DNA of 64,000 bases from Corynebacterium atypicum (GTDB lineage: Bacteria > Actinomycetota > Actinomycetes > Mycobacteriales > Mycobacteriaceae). Positions 52,440-63,742 of the stretch are shown here, piece by piece. The stretch covers positions 962,553 to 1,026,552 of the forward strand of contig NZ_CP008944.1 in the NCBI RefSeq assembly GCF_000732945.1, read 5' to 3'. The position numbers and the translations under genes are program-made. Numbering within the stretch: position 1 is the first letter of the stretch; each line of letters starts with the position of its first letter. The notes beneath the pieces are model-generated. The model was not told the DNA's origin, did no database searches, and was given only the letters and a program-made list of their open reading frames with translations.

Positions 52440-55124
52440 GTGCAGACACATGAGATTCGGGAGCGGTTTACCAACCACTTTGTCAACGCGGGGCACACCG
52501 CCGTGCCCAGTGCGCCGTTGGTCCTCGACGACCCGAACCTGCTGTTTGTCAACGCCGGCATGGTGCCCTTCAAGCCGTACTTTCTGGGCCAGCAGACCCC
52601 GCCGTTTCCGTCGGGTACCGCGACCTCGATCCAGAAGTGCGTGCGCACCCTCGACATCGATGAGGTCGGCATCACCACCCGCCACAACACCTTCTTCCAG
52701 ATGGCGGGCAACTTCTCGTTCGGGCAGTACTTCAAAGAGGGCGCGATTACGCACGCCTGGACCCTGTTGACCGATAGCCTCGAGGACGGTGGCTTTGGGC
52801 TCGATCCCGAGCTGCTGTGGGTCACGGTCTATGAGAATGACGACGAGGCCGCGGACATCTGGCACGAGAAGATCGGGGTGCCCCGCGAGCGGATTCAACG
52901 GCTCGGAATGGCTGACAACTACTGGTCCATGGGTGTTCCCGGGCCGTGTGGGCCCTGCTCGGAGATCTACTACGACCGCGGCCCGGCCTACGGCAAAGAG
53001 GGCGGCCCGATCGCGGACGACAACCGCTACATGGAGATTTGGAACCTCGTCTTCATGGAAAATGAGCGCGGCGAGGGCACCGGCAAGGATAACTTCGAAA
53101 TCCTCGGCGACCTGCCGAAGAAAAACATTGATACCGGGCTCGGCGTGGAGCGGGTCGCCTGCATCCTGCAGGGCGTGGACAACGTCTATGAGACGGACCT
53201 TCTGCGCCCGGTGATCGACGCCGCAGAGAAGGCCGCCGGTGCAACCTACGAGGACCCGGCGGCCGACCGCGCCGACGATATCCGCTTCCGGGTGATCGCG
53301 GACCACTCGCGCACGGCGATGATGCTGATCCTCGACGGCGTCTCGCCGTCGAACGAGGGGCGCGGCTACATCCTGCGCCGCCTGCTGCGGCGCATCGTGC
53401 GCTCGGCCCGGCTCCTCGGCGCCACCGGCCCGACGATGGAGGGCTTTATCACCACCATCATGGACACGATGGAGCCTTCGTTCCCGGAGATTGCCCGCAA
53501 TCGGCAGCGCATCGTGCATACGGCCGTCGCCGAGGAAAAGACGTTCCTGAAGACGCTGGCCAGCGGCACCACCCTCTTCGAGTCCGCGGCGACTGAGCTC
53601 AAGGCCCAGGGAGCGGGCACCGTACCCGGGGCGCGCGCCTTCGAGCTGCACGACACGTACGGCTTTCCGATCGACCTCACCCTGGAGATGGCCCACGAGG
53701 CCGGCCTCGAGGTGGATATGGACGGCTTTAACCGCGCCATGGCCGAGCAGAAGGCGCGAGCAAAGGCCGATAACCGGGCCAAGAAGCACGGGCACACGGA
53801 CTTGTCGGTGTACCGGGAGTTCGTCGACCATCACCCCACGGAGTTCTTCGGCTACGAAGAGCTTTCCGGCCAGGCGCGCGTGCTCGGGCTGGTCGCCGGC
53901 GGCAAGCTGGTGACCGAGGCCCACGCTGGCGACGAGGTGGAGGTCATTCTCGACGCCACGCCGATGTACGCGGAGTCCGGCGGACAGCTAGGCGACCGCG
54001 GGCGGTTGAGCGCGAGCGGGGGCACGTCCCTTGACGTTACCGACGTGCAAAAGGTGGGCAAGAAGGTGTGGCTGCACAAAGCGCGAGTCGCCCAAGGGGC
54101 GCTAAGCGTCGGCGACACAGTCACGGCCGCTGTTGACCCGGCGTGGCGTCACGGTGCACGCCAGGCGCACTCGGCCACGCACTTGATCCACGCCGCGCTG
54201 CGCCAGATCCTCGGCCCCGACGCCGTGCAGGCGGGTTCGATGAACCGGCCGGGCTATCTCCGCTTCGACTACACCTTCTCCGACCACCTGTCAGCCGAGA
54301 AGCTCCATGAGATCGAGATGGTGACCAACGCCGCGGTGGACGATGACCTCGAGGTCAACACCATCGAGACGACGCTGGACAACGCGCTGGACATGGGCGC
54401 GATGGCGCTTTTCGGCGAGAACTACGGCGATGTCGTGCGTGTAGTCGAGATCGGCGGGCCCTTCTCCCGGGAGCTGTGCGGCGGCACGCACGTCTCGCAC
54501 TCCTCGCAGATCGGCCCCGTCTCCGTCATCTCGGAGTCTTCGGTCGGTTCCGGGGCCCGGCGCATTGAGGCGTACTCGGGCCTTGACGCATTTAAGTTCA
54601 TGTCCAAAGAGACTGCGCTCGTCGGCGGGGTGGCCGCCGAGCTCAAGGCCCCGACGAGCGAGGTGCCCGAGCGCATCCGGGCGCTGTCTGCCCGCCTCAA
54701 AGAGGCGGAGAAGCGGGTGAGCGAGCTCAAGCGCGCACAGCTGGCCCAGCAGACCGCCGGGCTCATCGAGAAGGCGGAGACTGTTGGGGCCACGCGCTTC
54801 TTGCACGCCGACCTCGGGGCCGGCGTGGGTGGCGGGGAACTGCGAACCGCCGCGACGACGGCCCGCGATAAGTTCGGCAGCGATCCGGCGGTGATTTTCT
54901 TCACCGCCCGGGACCCGGAGGCGGGCAAGATGCCCTTCCTTATCGCCGCGACGAAGGCCGCCGTGGATAACGGGCTGCGTGCGGGAGACCTGGTCAAGGT
55001 CGTTTCGGAGTACGTGGCCGGTCGCGGCGGCGGGAAGCCCGATATGGCGCAAGGCTCGGGTTCTCATCTCGCTGGCCTTGACCGGGCCGTCGCCGCATTA
55101 CGTGACCACATTGCCGGAAGCTAA
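52440..55124 (+). CDS. alaS: Alanyl-tRNA synthetase
   Basis: 894 residues. Catalytic domain with [15 protein letters not shown] and [14 protein letters not shown], editing domain with the zinc ligands [11 protein letters not shown] and [13 protein letters not shown], and a C-terminal oligomerisation/C-Ala domain ([14 protein letters not shown]). GTG 52440 is 3 nt before MRF-like alternatives and gives the canonical [10 protein letters not shown]. Full family length with no defects. Confidence 0.97.
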   Translation: MQTHEIRERFTNHFVNAGHTAVPSAPLVLDDPNLLFVNAGMVPFKPYFLGQQTPPFPSGTATSIQKCVRTLDIDEVGITTRHNTFFQMAGNFSFGQYFKEGAITHAWTLLTDSLEDGGFGLDPELLWVTVYENDDEAADIWHEKIGVPRERIQRLGMADNYWSMGVPGPCGPCSEIYYDRGPAYGKEGGPIADDNRYMEIWNLVFMENERGEGTGKDNFEILGDLPKKNIDTGLGVERVACILQGVDNVYETDLLRPVIDAAEKAAGATYEDPAADRADDIRFRVIADHSRTAMMLILDGVSPSNEGRGYILRRLLRRIVRSARLLGATGPTMEGFITTIMDTMEPSFPEIARNRQRIVHTAVAEEKTFLKTLASGTTLFESAATELKAQGAGTVPGARAFELHDTYGFPIDLTLEMAHEAGLEVDMDGFNRAMAEQKARAKADNRAKKHGHTDLSVYREFVDHHPTEFFGYEELSGQARVLGLVAGGKLVTEAHAGDEVEVILDATPMYAESGGQLGDRGRLSASGGTSLDVTDVQKVGKKVWLHKARVAQGALSVGDTVTAAVDPAWRHGARQAHSATHLIHAALRQILGPDAVQAGSMNRPGYLRFDYTFSDHLSAEKLHEIEMVTNAAVDDDLEVNTIETTLDNALDMGAMALFGENYGDVVRVVEIGGPFSRELCGGTHVSHSSQIGPVSVISESSVGSGARRIEAYSGLDAFKFMSKETALVGGVAAELKAPTSEVPERIRALSARLKEAEKRVSELKRAQLAQQTAGLIEKAETVGATRFLHADLGAGVGGGELRTAATTARDKFGSDPAVIFFTARDPEAGKMPFLIAATKAAVDNGLRAGDLVKVVSEYVAGRGGGKPDMAQGSGSHLAGLDRAVAALRDHIAGS

Positions 55125-55285
55125 ACTCTTGCTTTGGTAACGGTACTGTAACGACACGCCGGCTGGGATACTCACAGGGAAAACCGGGCTGGCCTAGATT
55201 GAATTGTCAGTAGGTGCGGGTGACAAGCTCCACCGACGTACAGCGATCAGGCCGCCCTGGGCGGTTCTTAGAAAGGCATGCGCCG

Positions 55286-55924
55286 ATGAAGGAAGGCGTC
55301 GATACCCCCGGCCCCACGGATCCCGGGCCCGGCCGGCGCCTCGGCCTCGACGTGGGAACGGTGCGCATCGGCGTCGCCGTCAGCGACAGCGCCGCCCGGA
55401 TTGCCACCCCGGTAGAGACCGTGCGGCGGGTGACCGGGTTGGATGAGCTGCGCCGCGGCGGGACCGACCTAGATTCCGCACCAGACGTGCGCCGCCTGGT
55501 AGAGCTCTGCGAGGAGTATGGGGTAGTCGAGGTGATCGTGGGGCTGCCGCGCAACCTGAAGGCACACGGCTCGACGAGCGTGCATCAGGCCCGAGGGCTC
55601 GCCGAGGCGCTGGGGCGCACGCTCACCGGCGTGCCGATCCGCATGGCTGACGAGCGGTTGACCACCGTGGCCGCCACGCACGCGCTGCGCGCCTCCGGGG
55701 TCAGCTCGCGGCGCGGCCGCAGCGTGATCGACCAGGCGGCAGCCGTGGAGATCTTGCAGTCCTGGCTGCAGGCACGCACCGCTTACTTCAAGCGTCGCGA
55801 GCAGGAGGGCCCGGCGCCAGCTCGGCCGACCCCGGGCGACGTGGCCCGGCGCGCCAGGCCCAGGCCCGGCGCGAGCGACTCATCGCAGCTGCCTCTTCCC
55901 CCAACCGCAAACGAGAAGGAGTAA
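55286..55924 (+). CDS. ruvX: RuvX/YqgF family putative Holliday junction resolvase
   Basis: 212 residues. RNase H-like fold with [30 protein letters not shown] and DERLTTVAA, the family's acidic active site. Family members act in 16S rRNA 5'-end maturation and/or junction resolution. A proline/arginine-rich C-terminal tail of about 50 residues is extra. ATG 55286 has GAAAGG 9 nt upstream. Position after alaS and before mltG is conserved in actinobacteria. Confidence 0.92.
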   Translation: MKEGVDTPGPTDPGPGRRLGLDVGTVRIGVAVSDSAARIATPVETVRRVTGLDELRRGGTDLDSAPDVRRLVELCEEYGVVEVIVGLPRNLKAHGSTSVHQARGLAEALGRTLTGVPIRMADERLTTVAATHALRASGVSSRRGRSVIDQAAAVEILQSWLQARTAYFKRREQEGPAPARPTPGDVARRARPRPGASDSSQLPLPPTANEKE

Positions 55925-55932
55925 GCCACCGC

Positions 55933-57219
55933 ATGTCTTCGAGGTCTTCACACGCCCCGCGCGAGCGCGCGCGAGCCGGCGGACAAGGTGCATCGGCCAG
56001 GCGGGCTCGCGGGGGCCGGCCGCGGCAGCGGTGGCTGGGCGTGTTAGTCGCCGCCATCGTGCTGACGCTCGGCGCGGTGGTGTATATCGGCGTGCGGATC
56101 ACCACCGGCGGTGCCTACGATTACCAGGGGCAGGGCACCGAGGACGTGGAGCTGGTCGAGGTAGCCGAGGGCTCGTCCGTCTCGGAGCTGGGCGAGGAGC
56201 TCGAGGAGCGCGACATCGTCAAGACCAACGCGGCGTTTCAGTCCGCGGCCTTCGCCACGCCCGGGGCGAGCTCCATCGAGCCGGGCTTTTACCGGATGCA
56301 CAAGCAGATGAGCGCGCAGGCCGCGGTCGATGCCCTGCTGGACGTGAAGAACCGGGTGGACCTGCTGAAAGTCCACGGCGGGGCGACGCTCATGGACGTC
56401 ACCGTGGTGGGCGGGGATACCCGCTTCGGCATCTATTCGATGATCTCGAAGACGCTGTGCGGCGCCCACGAGGACTCGGCCTGCGTGACGCCCGAGAAGA
56501 TCGCCCACGTCGGCGCCACCGCGGATCTGGACGCGCTCGGCGTTCCCGGCTGGGCTCGCGACGCGATCAGAGCGCGCGGCGAGGACCCGCGGCGCCTGGA
56601 GGGCATGATCGTCCCGGGGGAGTATGTGTTGAACCCCACGATGCAGCCGGCGGAGATCTTGCGCGATCTGATCACCCGCTCGACCAAGCAGTACGAGTCG
56701 ACTCAGATCGAGCAGCGAGCAGCAGCCGTGGGCTTAAGCCCCTACGACCTGGCCACGGCGGCCTCCTTGGTCGAGCGGGAGGCGCCGGCAGGTGAATTCG
56801 ACAAGGTCGCGCGCGTGATCTTGAACCGCTTGCACAAGCCGATGAAGCTGGAGTTCGACTCGACGGTGAACTACGGCCTGGCCGAGCAGGAGGTGGCCAC
56901 CACCGACGCCGACCGGGCGAAAGAGACCCCGTGGAACACCTACGCCAAGGAGGGGCTGCCGGCGACGCCGATTGCGAGCCCCTCGACGAAGGCGATCGAG
57001 GCGATGGAGAACCCGGCGGAGGGCAACTGGCTGTTCTTCGTCACCGTCGATGGATCCGGACGCACTGTGTTCAACGACGATTACGAGTCGCACCTCAAGG
57101 ACGTCGATGAGGCGATCCGATCCGGTGTGCTTAAGTCGAACCGGGAGGGCGAGCACGTGCACCGCGACCAGGCTGACCACCGCGAAGACGGGCGTCCGGG
57201 CGACGCAGGTGCCAGGTAG
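55933..57219 (+). CDS. mltG: Endolytic murein transglycosylase MltG
   Basis: 428 residues. An Arg-rich cytoplasmic start (about 1-34), one membrane helix (about 36-57), a LysM-like region, and the YceG domain with SLVEREAPAGEFDKVA, where the Glu is the catalytic residue, plus LEFDSTVNYGL and NTYAKEGLPATPIASPS. It cleaves nascent glycan strands and sets their length. It lies 8 nt after ruvX, and its stop overlaps the upstream GTG of aroE. Confidence 0.93.
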   Translation: MSSRSSHAPRERARAGGQGASARRARGGRPRQRWLGVLVAAIVLTLGAVVYIGVRITTGGAYDYQGQGTEDVELVEVAEGSSVSELGEELEERDIVKTNAAFQSAAFATPGASSIEPGFYRMHKQMSAQAAVDALLDVKNRVDLLKVHGGATLMDVTVVGGDTRFGIYSMISKTLCGAHEDSACVTPEKIAHVGATADLDALGVPGWARDAIRARGEDPRRLEGMIVPGEYVLNPTMQPAEILRDLITRSTKQYESTQIEQRAAAVGLSPYDLATAASLVEREAPAGEFDKVARVILNRLHKPMKLEFDSTVNYGLAEQEVATTDADRAKETPWNTYAKEGLPATPIASPSTKAIEAMENPAEGNWLFFVTVDGSGRTVFNDDYESHLKDVDEAIRSGVLKSNREGEHVHRDQADHREDGRPGDAGAR

Positions 57220-58064
57220 TGGGTGCGGCACTCGACGCCCGTCTCGGCGGGGAGCAGATGAGCCGCGCGGCGGTGCTGGGCGATCCGATCGAGCACTCCC
57301 TGTCGCCGCTTTTGCACCGGGCCGGATATCACGCCCTAGGCCTAGCCGACTGGCGCTACTCGGCGATTCGCTGCCCGGCTGGCCGGCTCGCGGAGACCGT
57401 CGCCGGCGCGGATCCCGCTTTTCGCGGGTTCTCCGTGACCATGCCCGGCAAGTTCGAAGCGCTGCAGTTTGCCACGCAGAAGACGCCGCGCGCGGTGGCC
57501 GTGGGCAGCGCAAATACCCTGGTGCGCGTGCCGGGCGGCTGGCGGGCGGATAACACCGATGTCGACGGCGTCCACGGGGCTCTCGATGAGCTGGGCGGGC
57601 CAATCGCTCGGCGCGAGGCGCGCCGGGCCGTGGTGCTCGGCGCCGGGGGCACGGCGCGCGCGGCGATCTTCGCCCTCGGCGAGCGCGGCGTGCGTGAGAT
57701 CGCCGTGGTGAACCGCTCGGATAAGACGGCCGGCTTGGCCGGCCTCGCGCCCGCCGCAGGTTTAAGCTTTGTGCGCTGGGACGCGGACCTGCGCGCGCTC
57801 GTCGCCGGCGCCGACGTGCTCGTTTCCACGGTGCCTGCAGGCGTGGTCGATGCGTATGCGCAGGACTTAGGCCACCTGCCCGTCCTCGACGTGATCTATC
57901 GGCCCTGGCCGACGGCGCTGTGCGCGGCCAGCGCGGCGAATGGCTACCTGACCGCCGGCGGCAGGGTGATGCTCGCCTGGCAGGCGTACAGTCAGTTCGA
58001 GCAGTTTACCGGTTGTGTGGCGCCGCGAGAGGCGATGCGACAGGCGATCGACCGCGCCCCCTAA
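57219..58064 (+). CDS. aroE: Shikimate dehydrogenase
   Basis: About 281 residues from GTG 57219, or 268 from ATG 57258 (MSRAAVLGDPIEHSLSP). Reduces 3-dehydroshikimate to shikimate with NADPH. The shikimate-binding SLSPLLH, catalytic lysine in SVTMPGKFEAL, DNTDVDG and the nucleotide-binding VLGAGGTARAA are present. It leads the aromatic amino-acid cluster and is translationally linked to mltG if the GTG is used. Confidence 0.94.
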   Translation: MGAALDARLGGEQMSRAAVLGDPIEHSLSPLLHRAGYHALGLADWRYSAIRCPAGRLAETVAGADPAFRGFSVTMPGKFEALQFATQKTPRAVAVGSANTLVRVPGGWRADNTDVDGVHGALDELGGPIARREARRAVVLGAGGTARAAIFALGERGVREIAVVNRSDKTAGLAGLAPAAGLSFVRWDADLRALVAGADVLVSTVPAGVVDAYAQDLGHLPVLDVIYRPWPTALCAASAANGYLTAGGRVMLAWQAYSQFEQFTGCVAPREAMRQAIDRAP

Positions 58065-58179
58065 GTCGCGTGTTAGTAGCGCCTGGGCCTGTGGATAAGC
58101 CGGGATCCGCTGGTAGTTATCCACAGTGCGCGGTGCTCGCCTTTCCGGCGGTCACCTGACCCGGATTAGCGTTCGGGGC

Positions 58180-58488
58180 ATGGATCTGCACCCGGTAGTT
58201 ATGGGCATGGCCGTCGCTGCGACTCTGGCCTGGGCGGGCGCATACGCGGGCGTCGCAAAGCTAGTTGGCGGCATCGGCGGGGGAGACGTCAAGCTCGCGG
58301 TGCCGCTGGGCGTTGCCTGTTGGTGGGCTGGCGGCGCCGGAGGGCTTCTCGCCGCGATGTGCGCGGCCAGCCTGCTCAGTATCGCCGGGGCGCTTCTGGC
58401 AGGTCGGCGGCGGGTGCCGCACGGGCCGAGCATGGTATTGGCGGCGGCAGCTGTATGTGTACTGTGCGCGAGCGTGTGCGATACTTGA
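58180..58488 (+). CDS. Short prepilin peptidase-like protein (A24), N-terminal half absent
   Basis: 102 residues with three to four hydrophobic segments and the A24 motif GGGDVKLA. A normal type IV prepilin peptidase has two catalytic aspartates; the GxGD one is present, but the earlier one, in the cytosolic loop before it, has no counterpart here because the protein starts only about 35 residues upstream of GGGD. ATG 58180 was chosen for the preceding TTCGGGGC and lack of homology further upstream. A prepilin peptidase gene is normal at this place in the aroE-aroC interval of related genomes. Likely a reduced, possibly inactive member. Confidence 0.7.
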   Translation: MDLHPVVMGMAVAATLAWAGAYAGVAKLVGGIGGGDVKLAVPLGVACWWAGGAGGLLAAMCAASLLSIAGALLAGRRRVPHGPSMVLAAAAVCVLCASVCDT

Positions 58489-58492
58489 CACC

Positions 58493-59764
58493 ATGTTTCG
58501 ATGGACAACGTCCGGGGAATCCCACGGTCAGGCTCTTGTCGCGCTCGCCGAGGGACTACCTGCGGGGACTCCGATCAACCGCGAGCGCATTTCTACCGAG
58601 CTGGCCCGGCGCCGATTGGGTTATGGGCGCGGGGCGCGGATGAAGTTCGAGGCCGACGAGCTGACCATCCTCGCAGGCTCGCGCTTCGGCCGCTCGATCG
58701 GCGGCCCGCTGGCCATCATGATTGGCAACACCGAGTGGCCCAAGTGGACCACGATCATGAGCCCGGAGGAACTCGACGAGTCTGACCCGCAGGTGGCTCA
58801 AGCGCTCGCCTCGGGCCGGGGGGCGAAGCTGACCCGCCCACGCCCGGGGCACGCGGACCTGGCCGGGATGCTGAAGTACGACTTCGACGAGGCCCGTCCC
58901 GTCCTGGAACGGTCCTCGGCCCGCGAAACGGCGGCCCGGGTCGCCCTGGGAGCGGTGGCCAAGGACTTCCTCGCCGAGGCATTGGGCGCCACGGTCGTCT
59001 CACACGTCGTGGCCATCGGATCGAGCAAACCCTACCGCGGCCAGCTGCCGGGCCCCGAGGATCTCGAAGCCATCGACCGCTCGCCGGTGCGTTCCTTCCC
59101 CGCGGAGGCCGAGGCGCAGATGATCGCGGAGATCGAGAGCGCCAAGAAGTCCGGCGACACGCTGGGCGGGGTGGTCGAAGTCGTCGTGTGGGGTCTGCCT
59201 GTGGGGCTGGGCACGCACGCGACCTGGCACGGGCGGCTCGACGGCAGGCTCGCCCAGGCGCTGATGTCCATTCAATCGGTCAAGGCAGTCGAGATCGGCG
59301 ACGGGTTTGACCAGGCCGCCTGCAGGGGCTCGCAGGCCCACGACGAGATCGCGTGGAACGAAGGCACCGCAGCAGGCAGCACGCAGCTGGGTCGGCTGAG
59401 CAACCGCGCCGGCGGCCTGGAAGGCGGCATGACCAACGGCCAGCCTGTGGTGTGCCGGGTGGGCTTCAAACCCATTTCCACGGTGCCGCGCGCGCTGCGC
59501 ACCATCGACATGTCCGATGGCAGCGCGGCGAAGGCCATCCACCAGCGCTCCGACGTCTGTGCGGTGCCCGCCGGGGGTGTGGTGGCCGAGTCCATGGTCG
59601 CGCTCACGGTGCTGGGCGCCGTGCTGGACAAGTTCGGCGGGGACACGCTCGACGACACTCGGCGCGCGGTGGCCGACTACCGCACGCGCGTCGCCCGCCG
59701 CCTCGATTTCTCGGACGCTGGCCAGAATCCACACCCGGACCAAGAAGAAAGGGCTGGTCGATGA
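58493..59764 (+). CDS. aroC: Chorismate synthase
   Basis: Converts 5-enolpyruvylshikimate 3-phosphate to chorismate using reduced FMN. 423 residues, starting [21 protein letters not shown]. The family signatures are [20 protein letters not shown] with [13 protein letters not shown] following, and [20 protein letters not shown] later. ATG 58493 is 4 nt after the prepilin peptidase stop. Its own stop overlaps the aroKB start as ATGA. Confidence 0.96.
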   Translation: MFRWTTSGESHGQALVALAEGLPAGTPINRERISTELARRRLGYGRGARMKFEADELTILAGSRFGRSIGGPLAIMIGNTEWPKWTTIMSPEELDESDPQVAQALASGRGAKLTRPRPGHADLAGMLKYDFDEARPVLERSSARETAARVALGAVAKDFLAEALGATVVSHVVAIGSSKPYRGQLPGPEDLEAIDRSPVRSFPAEAEAQMIAEIESAKKSGDTLGGVVEVVVWGLPVGLGTHATWHGRLDGRLAQALMSIQSVKAVEIGDGFDQAACRGSQAHDEIAWNEGTAAGSTQLGRLSNRAGGLEGGMTNGQPVVCRVGFKPISTVPRALRTIDMSDGSAAKAIHQRSDVCAVPAGGVVAESMVALTVLGAVLDKFGGDTLDDTRRAVADYRTRVARRLDFSDAGQNPHPDQEERAGR

Positions 59765-61431
59765 ACGCGCCCGCCACCATCGTGCTCGTCGGTCCCCCCG
59801 GAGCTGGCAAGTCGACCCTGGCCCGCCGGCTCGCCCGGGCGCTCAGCATTCCGCTAGCGGATACTGACGACGCTCTGGCGCGTCGCTTCGGCAAGTCCTG
59901 CGGTGAGGTCTTCTCCGAGCTGGGCGAGGAAGCCTTCCGCCAGGCGGAGGCGGAGATCGTCGCCGACGTGCTCGCCGGGCCCGGGGTGGTCAGCCTCGGC
60001 GGAGGGGCCGTCACGCACCCGGAGACCCGCCGGTTGCTTACGGGATACGCCGTCGTCTGGATCGACGTGACCGCGGCCGAGGGGGTTCGGCGCACGCGAA
60101 GCGACAACACGCGCCCGATCCTGGCGGCCCAGGATCCGCTCGCCCATTACCAGCGCCTGCTGGATACCCGCGAGCGCTTCTACGCCGAAGTCGCGGACAT
60201 CCACGTCCACACCGATCACCGCCAGCCGGCCCAGGTGGCCGCCGAAATCCTGGCGGCGCTAGAAAACCTCGAGGAGCCCGCATCCGCGCCCAAGGCGCCG
60301 GCCCAGGTGCGGGTCGCCGGACCCCGGCCCTACACGGTGACGATCGGGCAGCACCTCGTCTCGCAGGTCGTGGCGTTCATCGCGGCCAGCGGGGCCCACA
60401 AAGTGGGCGTCGTGCACCAGCCGCCGCTGAGCGGCTACGCCGACAAGCTCGGCGCCGAGCTTGCGGCTGCCGGCCTGGAGCCGATCCTCTTGCCCGTTGC
60501 GGATGCCGAGGACGGCAAGACGCTCGCCCATGCGGGCGCGCTCTGGGACGAGCTCGGTGCCCGCGGCGTTGGCCGACGCGACCTGTTGGTGGGCCTGGGC
60601 GGCGGGGCCGCCACTGACCTCGCGGGCTTTGTGGCCGCGACCTGGATGCGCGGGATGAGCGTCGTCCAGGTCCCCACGACGGTGCTCGCGATGGTCGACG
60701 CCGCCGTGGGCGGCAAGACGGGGATCAACACGGCGGCGGGCAAGAACCTTGTCGGCGCCTTCCACGAGCCGGCCGCCGTCTTCGTGGACCTGGACTTCCT
60801 GCGCAGCCTGCCCCGTGGCGAGCTCGTGGCCGGGTCCGCGGAGATCATCAAGACGGGGTTCATCGCAGACGAGCAGATCTTGCGGATTTTCGAGGCGGAC
60901 CCCGTCGCCGCGCTCGACGTCGACGGCCATCTGCCCGAGCTCATCTACCGCTCGGTGGCGGTCAAGGCCCGCGTGGTCACCGAGGACCTCACCGAGGCGA
61001 ACCTGCGCGAGATCCTCAACTACGGCCACACCTTCGGCCACGCTGTCGAGCACGAGGAAGACTACCGTTGGCGCCACGGCAACGCGGTGGCGGTGGGCAT
61101 GATGTTCGCCGCATACCTGGCAGAAGGCGCCGGGTTGATTGGCCCCGATGTGGTCGCCCGACACCGCCGAATCTTGAGCTCGGTGGGGCTGCCCACTACC
61201 TACGCCGGCGGCCCCTTCGATAGCCTGCGCGCCGCCATGGTCCGCGACAAAAAGAACCGCGACGGCCACCTGAGGTTTGTCACCCTCGACCGCGGCGTCG
61301 GCCAGGCCACCCGCCTGGTCGCGCCCGCCGAGGGCCTGCTCGAGCAGGCCTGGCGTAGGGTGCACGAGGGCGCCGACGGGCAGGCGCAGCCGGGGCAGAA
61401 GACTGAGCCTGGGCCGGAGACAGAAAGGTAG
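59761..61431 (+). CDS. aroKB: Fused shikimate kinase / 3-dehydroquinate synthase (AroK-AroB)
   Basis: One 556-residue open frame. Residues 1-170 are shikimate kinase: Walker [40 protein letters not shown] and the lid DNTRPILA. After a linker of about 20 residues ([17 protein letters not shown]), residues 185-540 are 3-dehydroquinate synthase: [48 protein letters not shown], and the metal site in [21 protein letters not shown] and [13 protein letters not shown]. Both active sites look complete. In most actinobacteria these are two adjacent genes. No stop or frame change occurs in the linker. Confidence 0.95.
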   Translation: MNAPATIVLVGPPGAGKSTLARRLARALSIPLADTDDALARRFGKSCGEVFSELGEEAFRQAEAEIVADVLAGPGVVSLGGGAVTHPETRRLLTGYAVVWIDVTAAEGVRRTRSDNTRPILAAQDPLAHYQRLLDTRERFYAEVADIHVHTDHRQPAQVAAEILAALENLEEPASAPKAPAQVRVAGPRPYTVTIGQHLVSQVVAFIAASGAHKVGVVHQPPLSGYADKLGAELAAAGLEPILLPVADAEDGKTLAHAGALWDELGARGVGRRDLLVGLGGGAATDLAGFVAATWMRGMSVVQVPTTVLAMVDAAVGGKTGINTAAGKNLVGAFHEPAAVFVDLDFLRSLPRGELVAGSAEIIKTGFIADEQILRIFEADPVAALDVDGHLPELIYRSVAVKARVVTEDLTEANLREILNYGHTFGHAVEHEEDYRWRHGNAVAVGMMFAAYLAEGAGLIGPDVVARHRRILSSVGLPTTYAGGPFDSLRAAMVRDKKNRDGHLRFVTLDRGVGQATRLVAPAEGLLEQAWRRVHEGADGQAQPGQKTEPGPETER

Positions 61432-61434
61432 CCG

Positions 61435-61920
61435 ATGACCACAACCATCATGGTTCTCAACGGGCCCAACCTCGACCGCCTGGGCAAGCGCGAGCCGCAA
61501 GTCTACGGGGCCGAGACGCTCGCCGACATCGAAGACGGCCTACGCCGGCACGCCGAGCGCCTCGGCGTCGCCGTAGAATTCTGCCAGTCCAACTTCGAGG
61601 GCGAGCTCATCGAGGCAGTGCACGCAGCGGCCGACCGCGGGCTCGCCGTCATCATCAACCCCGGCGGCTGGACCCATACCTCGGTTGCACTGCGCGACGC
61701 GCTGGCCGAAGTCGCCGCCGGCGCCGGCTTCATCGAGGTGCACATCTCTAACGTGCACGCCCGCGAGGAGTTTCGCCGGCACTCCTTCCTTTCTCCCATC
61801 GCCCGTGGGGTGATCGCGGGGCTGGGCAGTTTTGGTTACCACGCCGCGCTGGAGGCCCTGTGCTCTGGCTCGGGCCAGCCCAGGGACAGTGCGGGCTTGC
61901 TTGACGAGGGGCAAAGCTAG
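61435..61920 (+). CDS. aroQ: Type II 3-dehydroquinate dehydratase
   Basis: 161 residues. Dehydrates 3-dehydroquinate. Conserved [18 protein letters not shown] (with the catalytic Tyr and Arg), [33 protein letters not shown] and the C-terminal [14 protein letters not shown]. The second GGW replaces the more usual GAY/GAL. It starts 3 nt after aroKB. Confidence 0.96.
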   Translation: MTTTIMVLNGPNLDRLGKREPQVYGAETLADIEDGLRRHAERLGVAVEFCQSNFEGELIEAVHAAADRGLAVIINPGGWTHTSVALRDALAEVAAGAGFIEVHISNVHAREEFRRHSFLSPIARGVIAGLGSFGYHAALEALCSGSGQPRDSAGLLDEGQS

Positions 61921-61935
61921 CTGTACAACCGGCTT

Positions 61936-63030
61936 ATGGCTTCCACTGAAAATCGCTTTGCTCTTCGTCGCCGCCGCCTTGCGGAGGCCCTTGCGGCCGA
62001 AGGCCTCGATGCCTTCCTGGTCACCAGCCCCTTGAGCGTGCGCTACCTCACCGGTTTCACCGGCTCGAACGGCGCCCTTGTGGTCTTCACCGACCGCGAC
62101 CCGGTGGTGTGCACGGACGGGCGCTACACCACCCAGATCGCCGAGGAAGTCCCGGACATCACAGCAGAAATCGAACGGCGCAGCGGAGTGCACCTTGCCT
62201 CCCGCACCGAAGAGCCGGCCACCGTGGGGATCGACGCGGCGCGCACGAGCATGGTCGAATACTCGCAGCTGGAAGAGGCGGCCGCCGCGGGCGTGACCTT
62301 CCGGCCGGCCACCGGCGTGGTGGAGCAGCTGCGCTTGGTCAAGGACGACGAAGAGCTTGCCGCACTGCGCACGGTCGCCGAGGTAGCCAACGTCGCCTTC
62401 GCTGAGATGATCGACGCCGGCGAGCTGCGCGCCGGGCGCAGCGAGCGCGAAGTCGCCGCGGACCTGGAATACCGGATGCGCCGCGGCGGGGCGGATACCA
62501 CCAGCTTCGACACGATCGTCGCCTCGGGCCCGAACTCCGCCAAGCCCCACCACGGCGCCGACGACCGCGTGATCGCTCAAGGCGACCTGGTGACCATCGA
62601 CTTCGGGGCGTACCTGGGCGGGTACAACTCGGACATGACCCGCACCCTTGCCGTCGGTGAGCCCGACGACTTCTCCCGCGAGATCTACCAGGTGGTGCTG
62701 GAGGCCCAGCGCGCCGGGATTGCGGCGGCCCGCGTGGGTGCTACCGGGGCAGAAGTGGATCAAGCTAGCCGCGACGTCATCGAGGCCGCGGGCTACGGGG
62801 AGTACTTCGTGCACTCCACGGGCCACGGGGTGGGCTTAGAGGTCCATGAGGCGCCGGCGGCGGCCCGTGGCAGCGCGGATGTCCTGCAGGCGGGGATGAC
62901 CGTGACCGTCGAGCCGGGGATTTATGTCCCGGGCAAGGGCGGGGTACGCATCGAGGACACGTTGATCATCACCGTGGACGGCCCGGAGACCATCACGCGC
63001 TTTCCCACCGAGCTGACCGTGCTCGATTAG
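61936..63030 (+). CDS. pepQ: M24-family Xaa-Pro peptidase (PepQ-type)
   Basis: 364 residues. N-terminal creatinase-like domain (about 1-130) and a C-terminal pita-bread metallopeptidase domain with the five metal ligands: D in TIDFGAYLGG and D in YNSDMTRT, H in HSTGHGVGLEVHE, and two Glu in VTVEPGIYV and VRIEDTLII. It should cleave Xaa-Pro bonds. Start ATG 61936 lies 15 nt after aroQ. Its place between aroQ and efp is the standard actinobacterial order. Confidence 0.93.
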   Translation: MASTENRFALRRRRLAEALAAEGLDAFLVTSPLSVRYLTGFTGSNGALVVFTDRDPVVCTDGRYTTQIAEEVPDITAEIERRSGVHLASRTEEPATVGIDAARTSMVEYSQLEEAAAAGVTFRPATGVVEQLRLVKDDEELAALRTVAEVANVAFAEMIDAGELRAGRSEREVAADLEYRMRRGGADTTSFDTIVASGPNSAKPHHGADDRVIAQGDLVTIDFGAYLGGYNSDMTRTLAVGEPDDFSREIYQVVLEAQRAGIAAARVGATGAEVDQASRDVIEAAGYGEYFVHSTGHGVGLEVHEAPAAARGSADVLQAGMTVTVEPGIYVPGKGGVRIEDTLIITVDGPETITRFPTELTVLD

Positions 63031-63126
63031 GGCGAGCGCCCTTCCGGGCGGTCCGAGCCCGTGGTGTACGCTATAGCGCGACCAAAAAATCTCTAGTTTC
63101 TGTCAAGTGTCAGGAGAGTTCCCTCA

Positions 63127-63690
63127 GTGGCAACTACTGCCGATTTCAAGAACGGCCTCGTCCTCAAGGTCGATGGCAAGCTGCAGCAGATCGTCGAGTT
63201 TCAGCACGTCAAGCCGGGCAAGGGGCCGGCGTTTGTGCGCACCAAGCTGAAAGACGTTGTCTCGGGCAAGACCATCGACAAGACGTGGAACGCCGGGGTC
63301 AAGGTGGAGACCGCCACCGTCGATCGCCGCGATATGACGTACCTGTACTTCGACGGCTCGGCCTACGTGGTGATGGACGATAAGACCTTCGAGCAGTTCG
63401 AGCTGAGCGCGGATAAATTCGGCGACGCCGCGCGCTTCCTGCTGGAGAATATGCACGTGCAGGTATCCTTCCACGAGGGCGAGGCGCTTTTTGCGGAGCT
63501 TCCGGTCTCGGTGGAGCTGAAGATCAAGCACACCGACCCGGGCCTGCAGGGCGATCGCTCCAGCGGCGGCACCAAGCCGGCCGAGCTGGAGACCGGCGCC
63601 GAGATTCAGGTGCCCCTGTTTATTGAGACCGGCAACGTGGTCAAGGTAGACACCCGTACCGGCGAGTACCTCTCGCGGACCAGCAACTAG
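63127..63690 (+). CDS. efp: Elongation factor P
   Basis: 187 residues, three beta-barrel domains. It relieves ribosome stalling at polyproline. The tip loop reads P30-GKG-P34 with Lys32, the actinobacterial PGKGP form reported to work without the usual lysine or arginine modification. GTG 63127 has AGGAGA 9 nt upstream, and a -10-like TACGCT lies at 63067-63072. Confidence 0.96.
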   Translation: MATTADFKNGLVLKVDGKLQQIVEFQHVKPGKGPAFVRTKLKDVVSGKTIDKTWNAGVKVETATVDRRDMTYLYFDGSAYVVMDDKTFEQFELSADKFGDAARFLLENMHVQVSFHEGEALFAELPVSVELKIKHTDPGLQGDRSSGGTKPAELETGAEIQVPLFIETGNVVKVDTRTGEYLSRTSN

Positions 63691-63742
63691 GTCTGCGGGT
63701 TAACAGGGTCAGTGAGACGCCACGAGGCGTGCGGAGGAAGAA

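Noticed and set aside
59353..59760. Apparent N-terminal extension of AroKB by 136 residues
   Set aside because: This part is the shadow of the aroC C-terminus in another frame. The shikimate kinase domain starts at ATG 59761 with a normal N-terminus.
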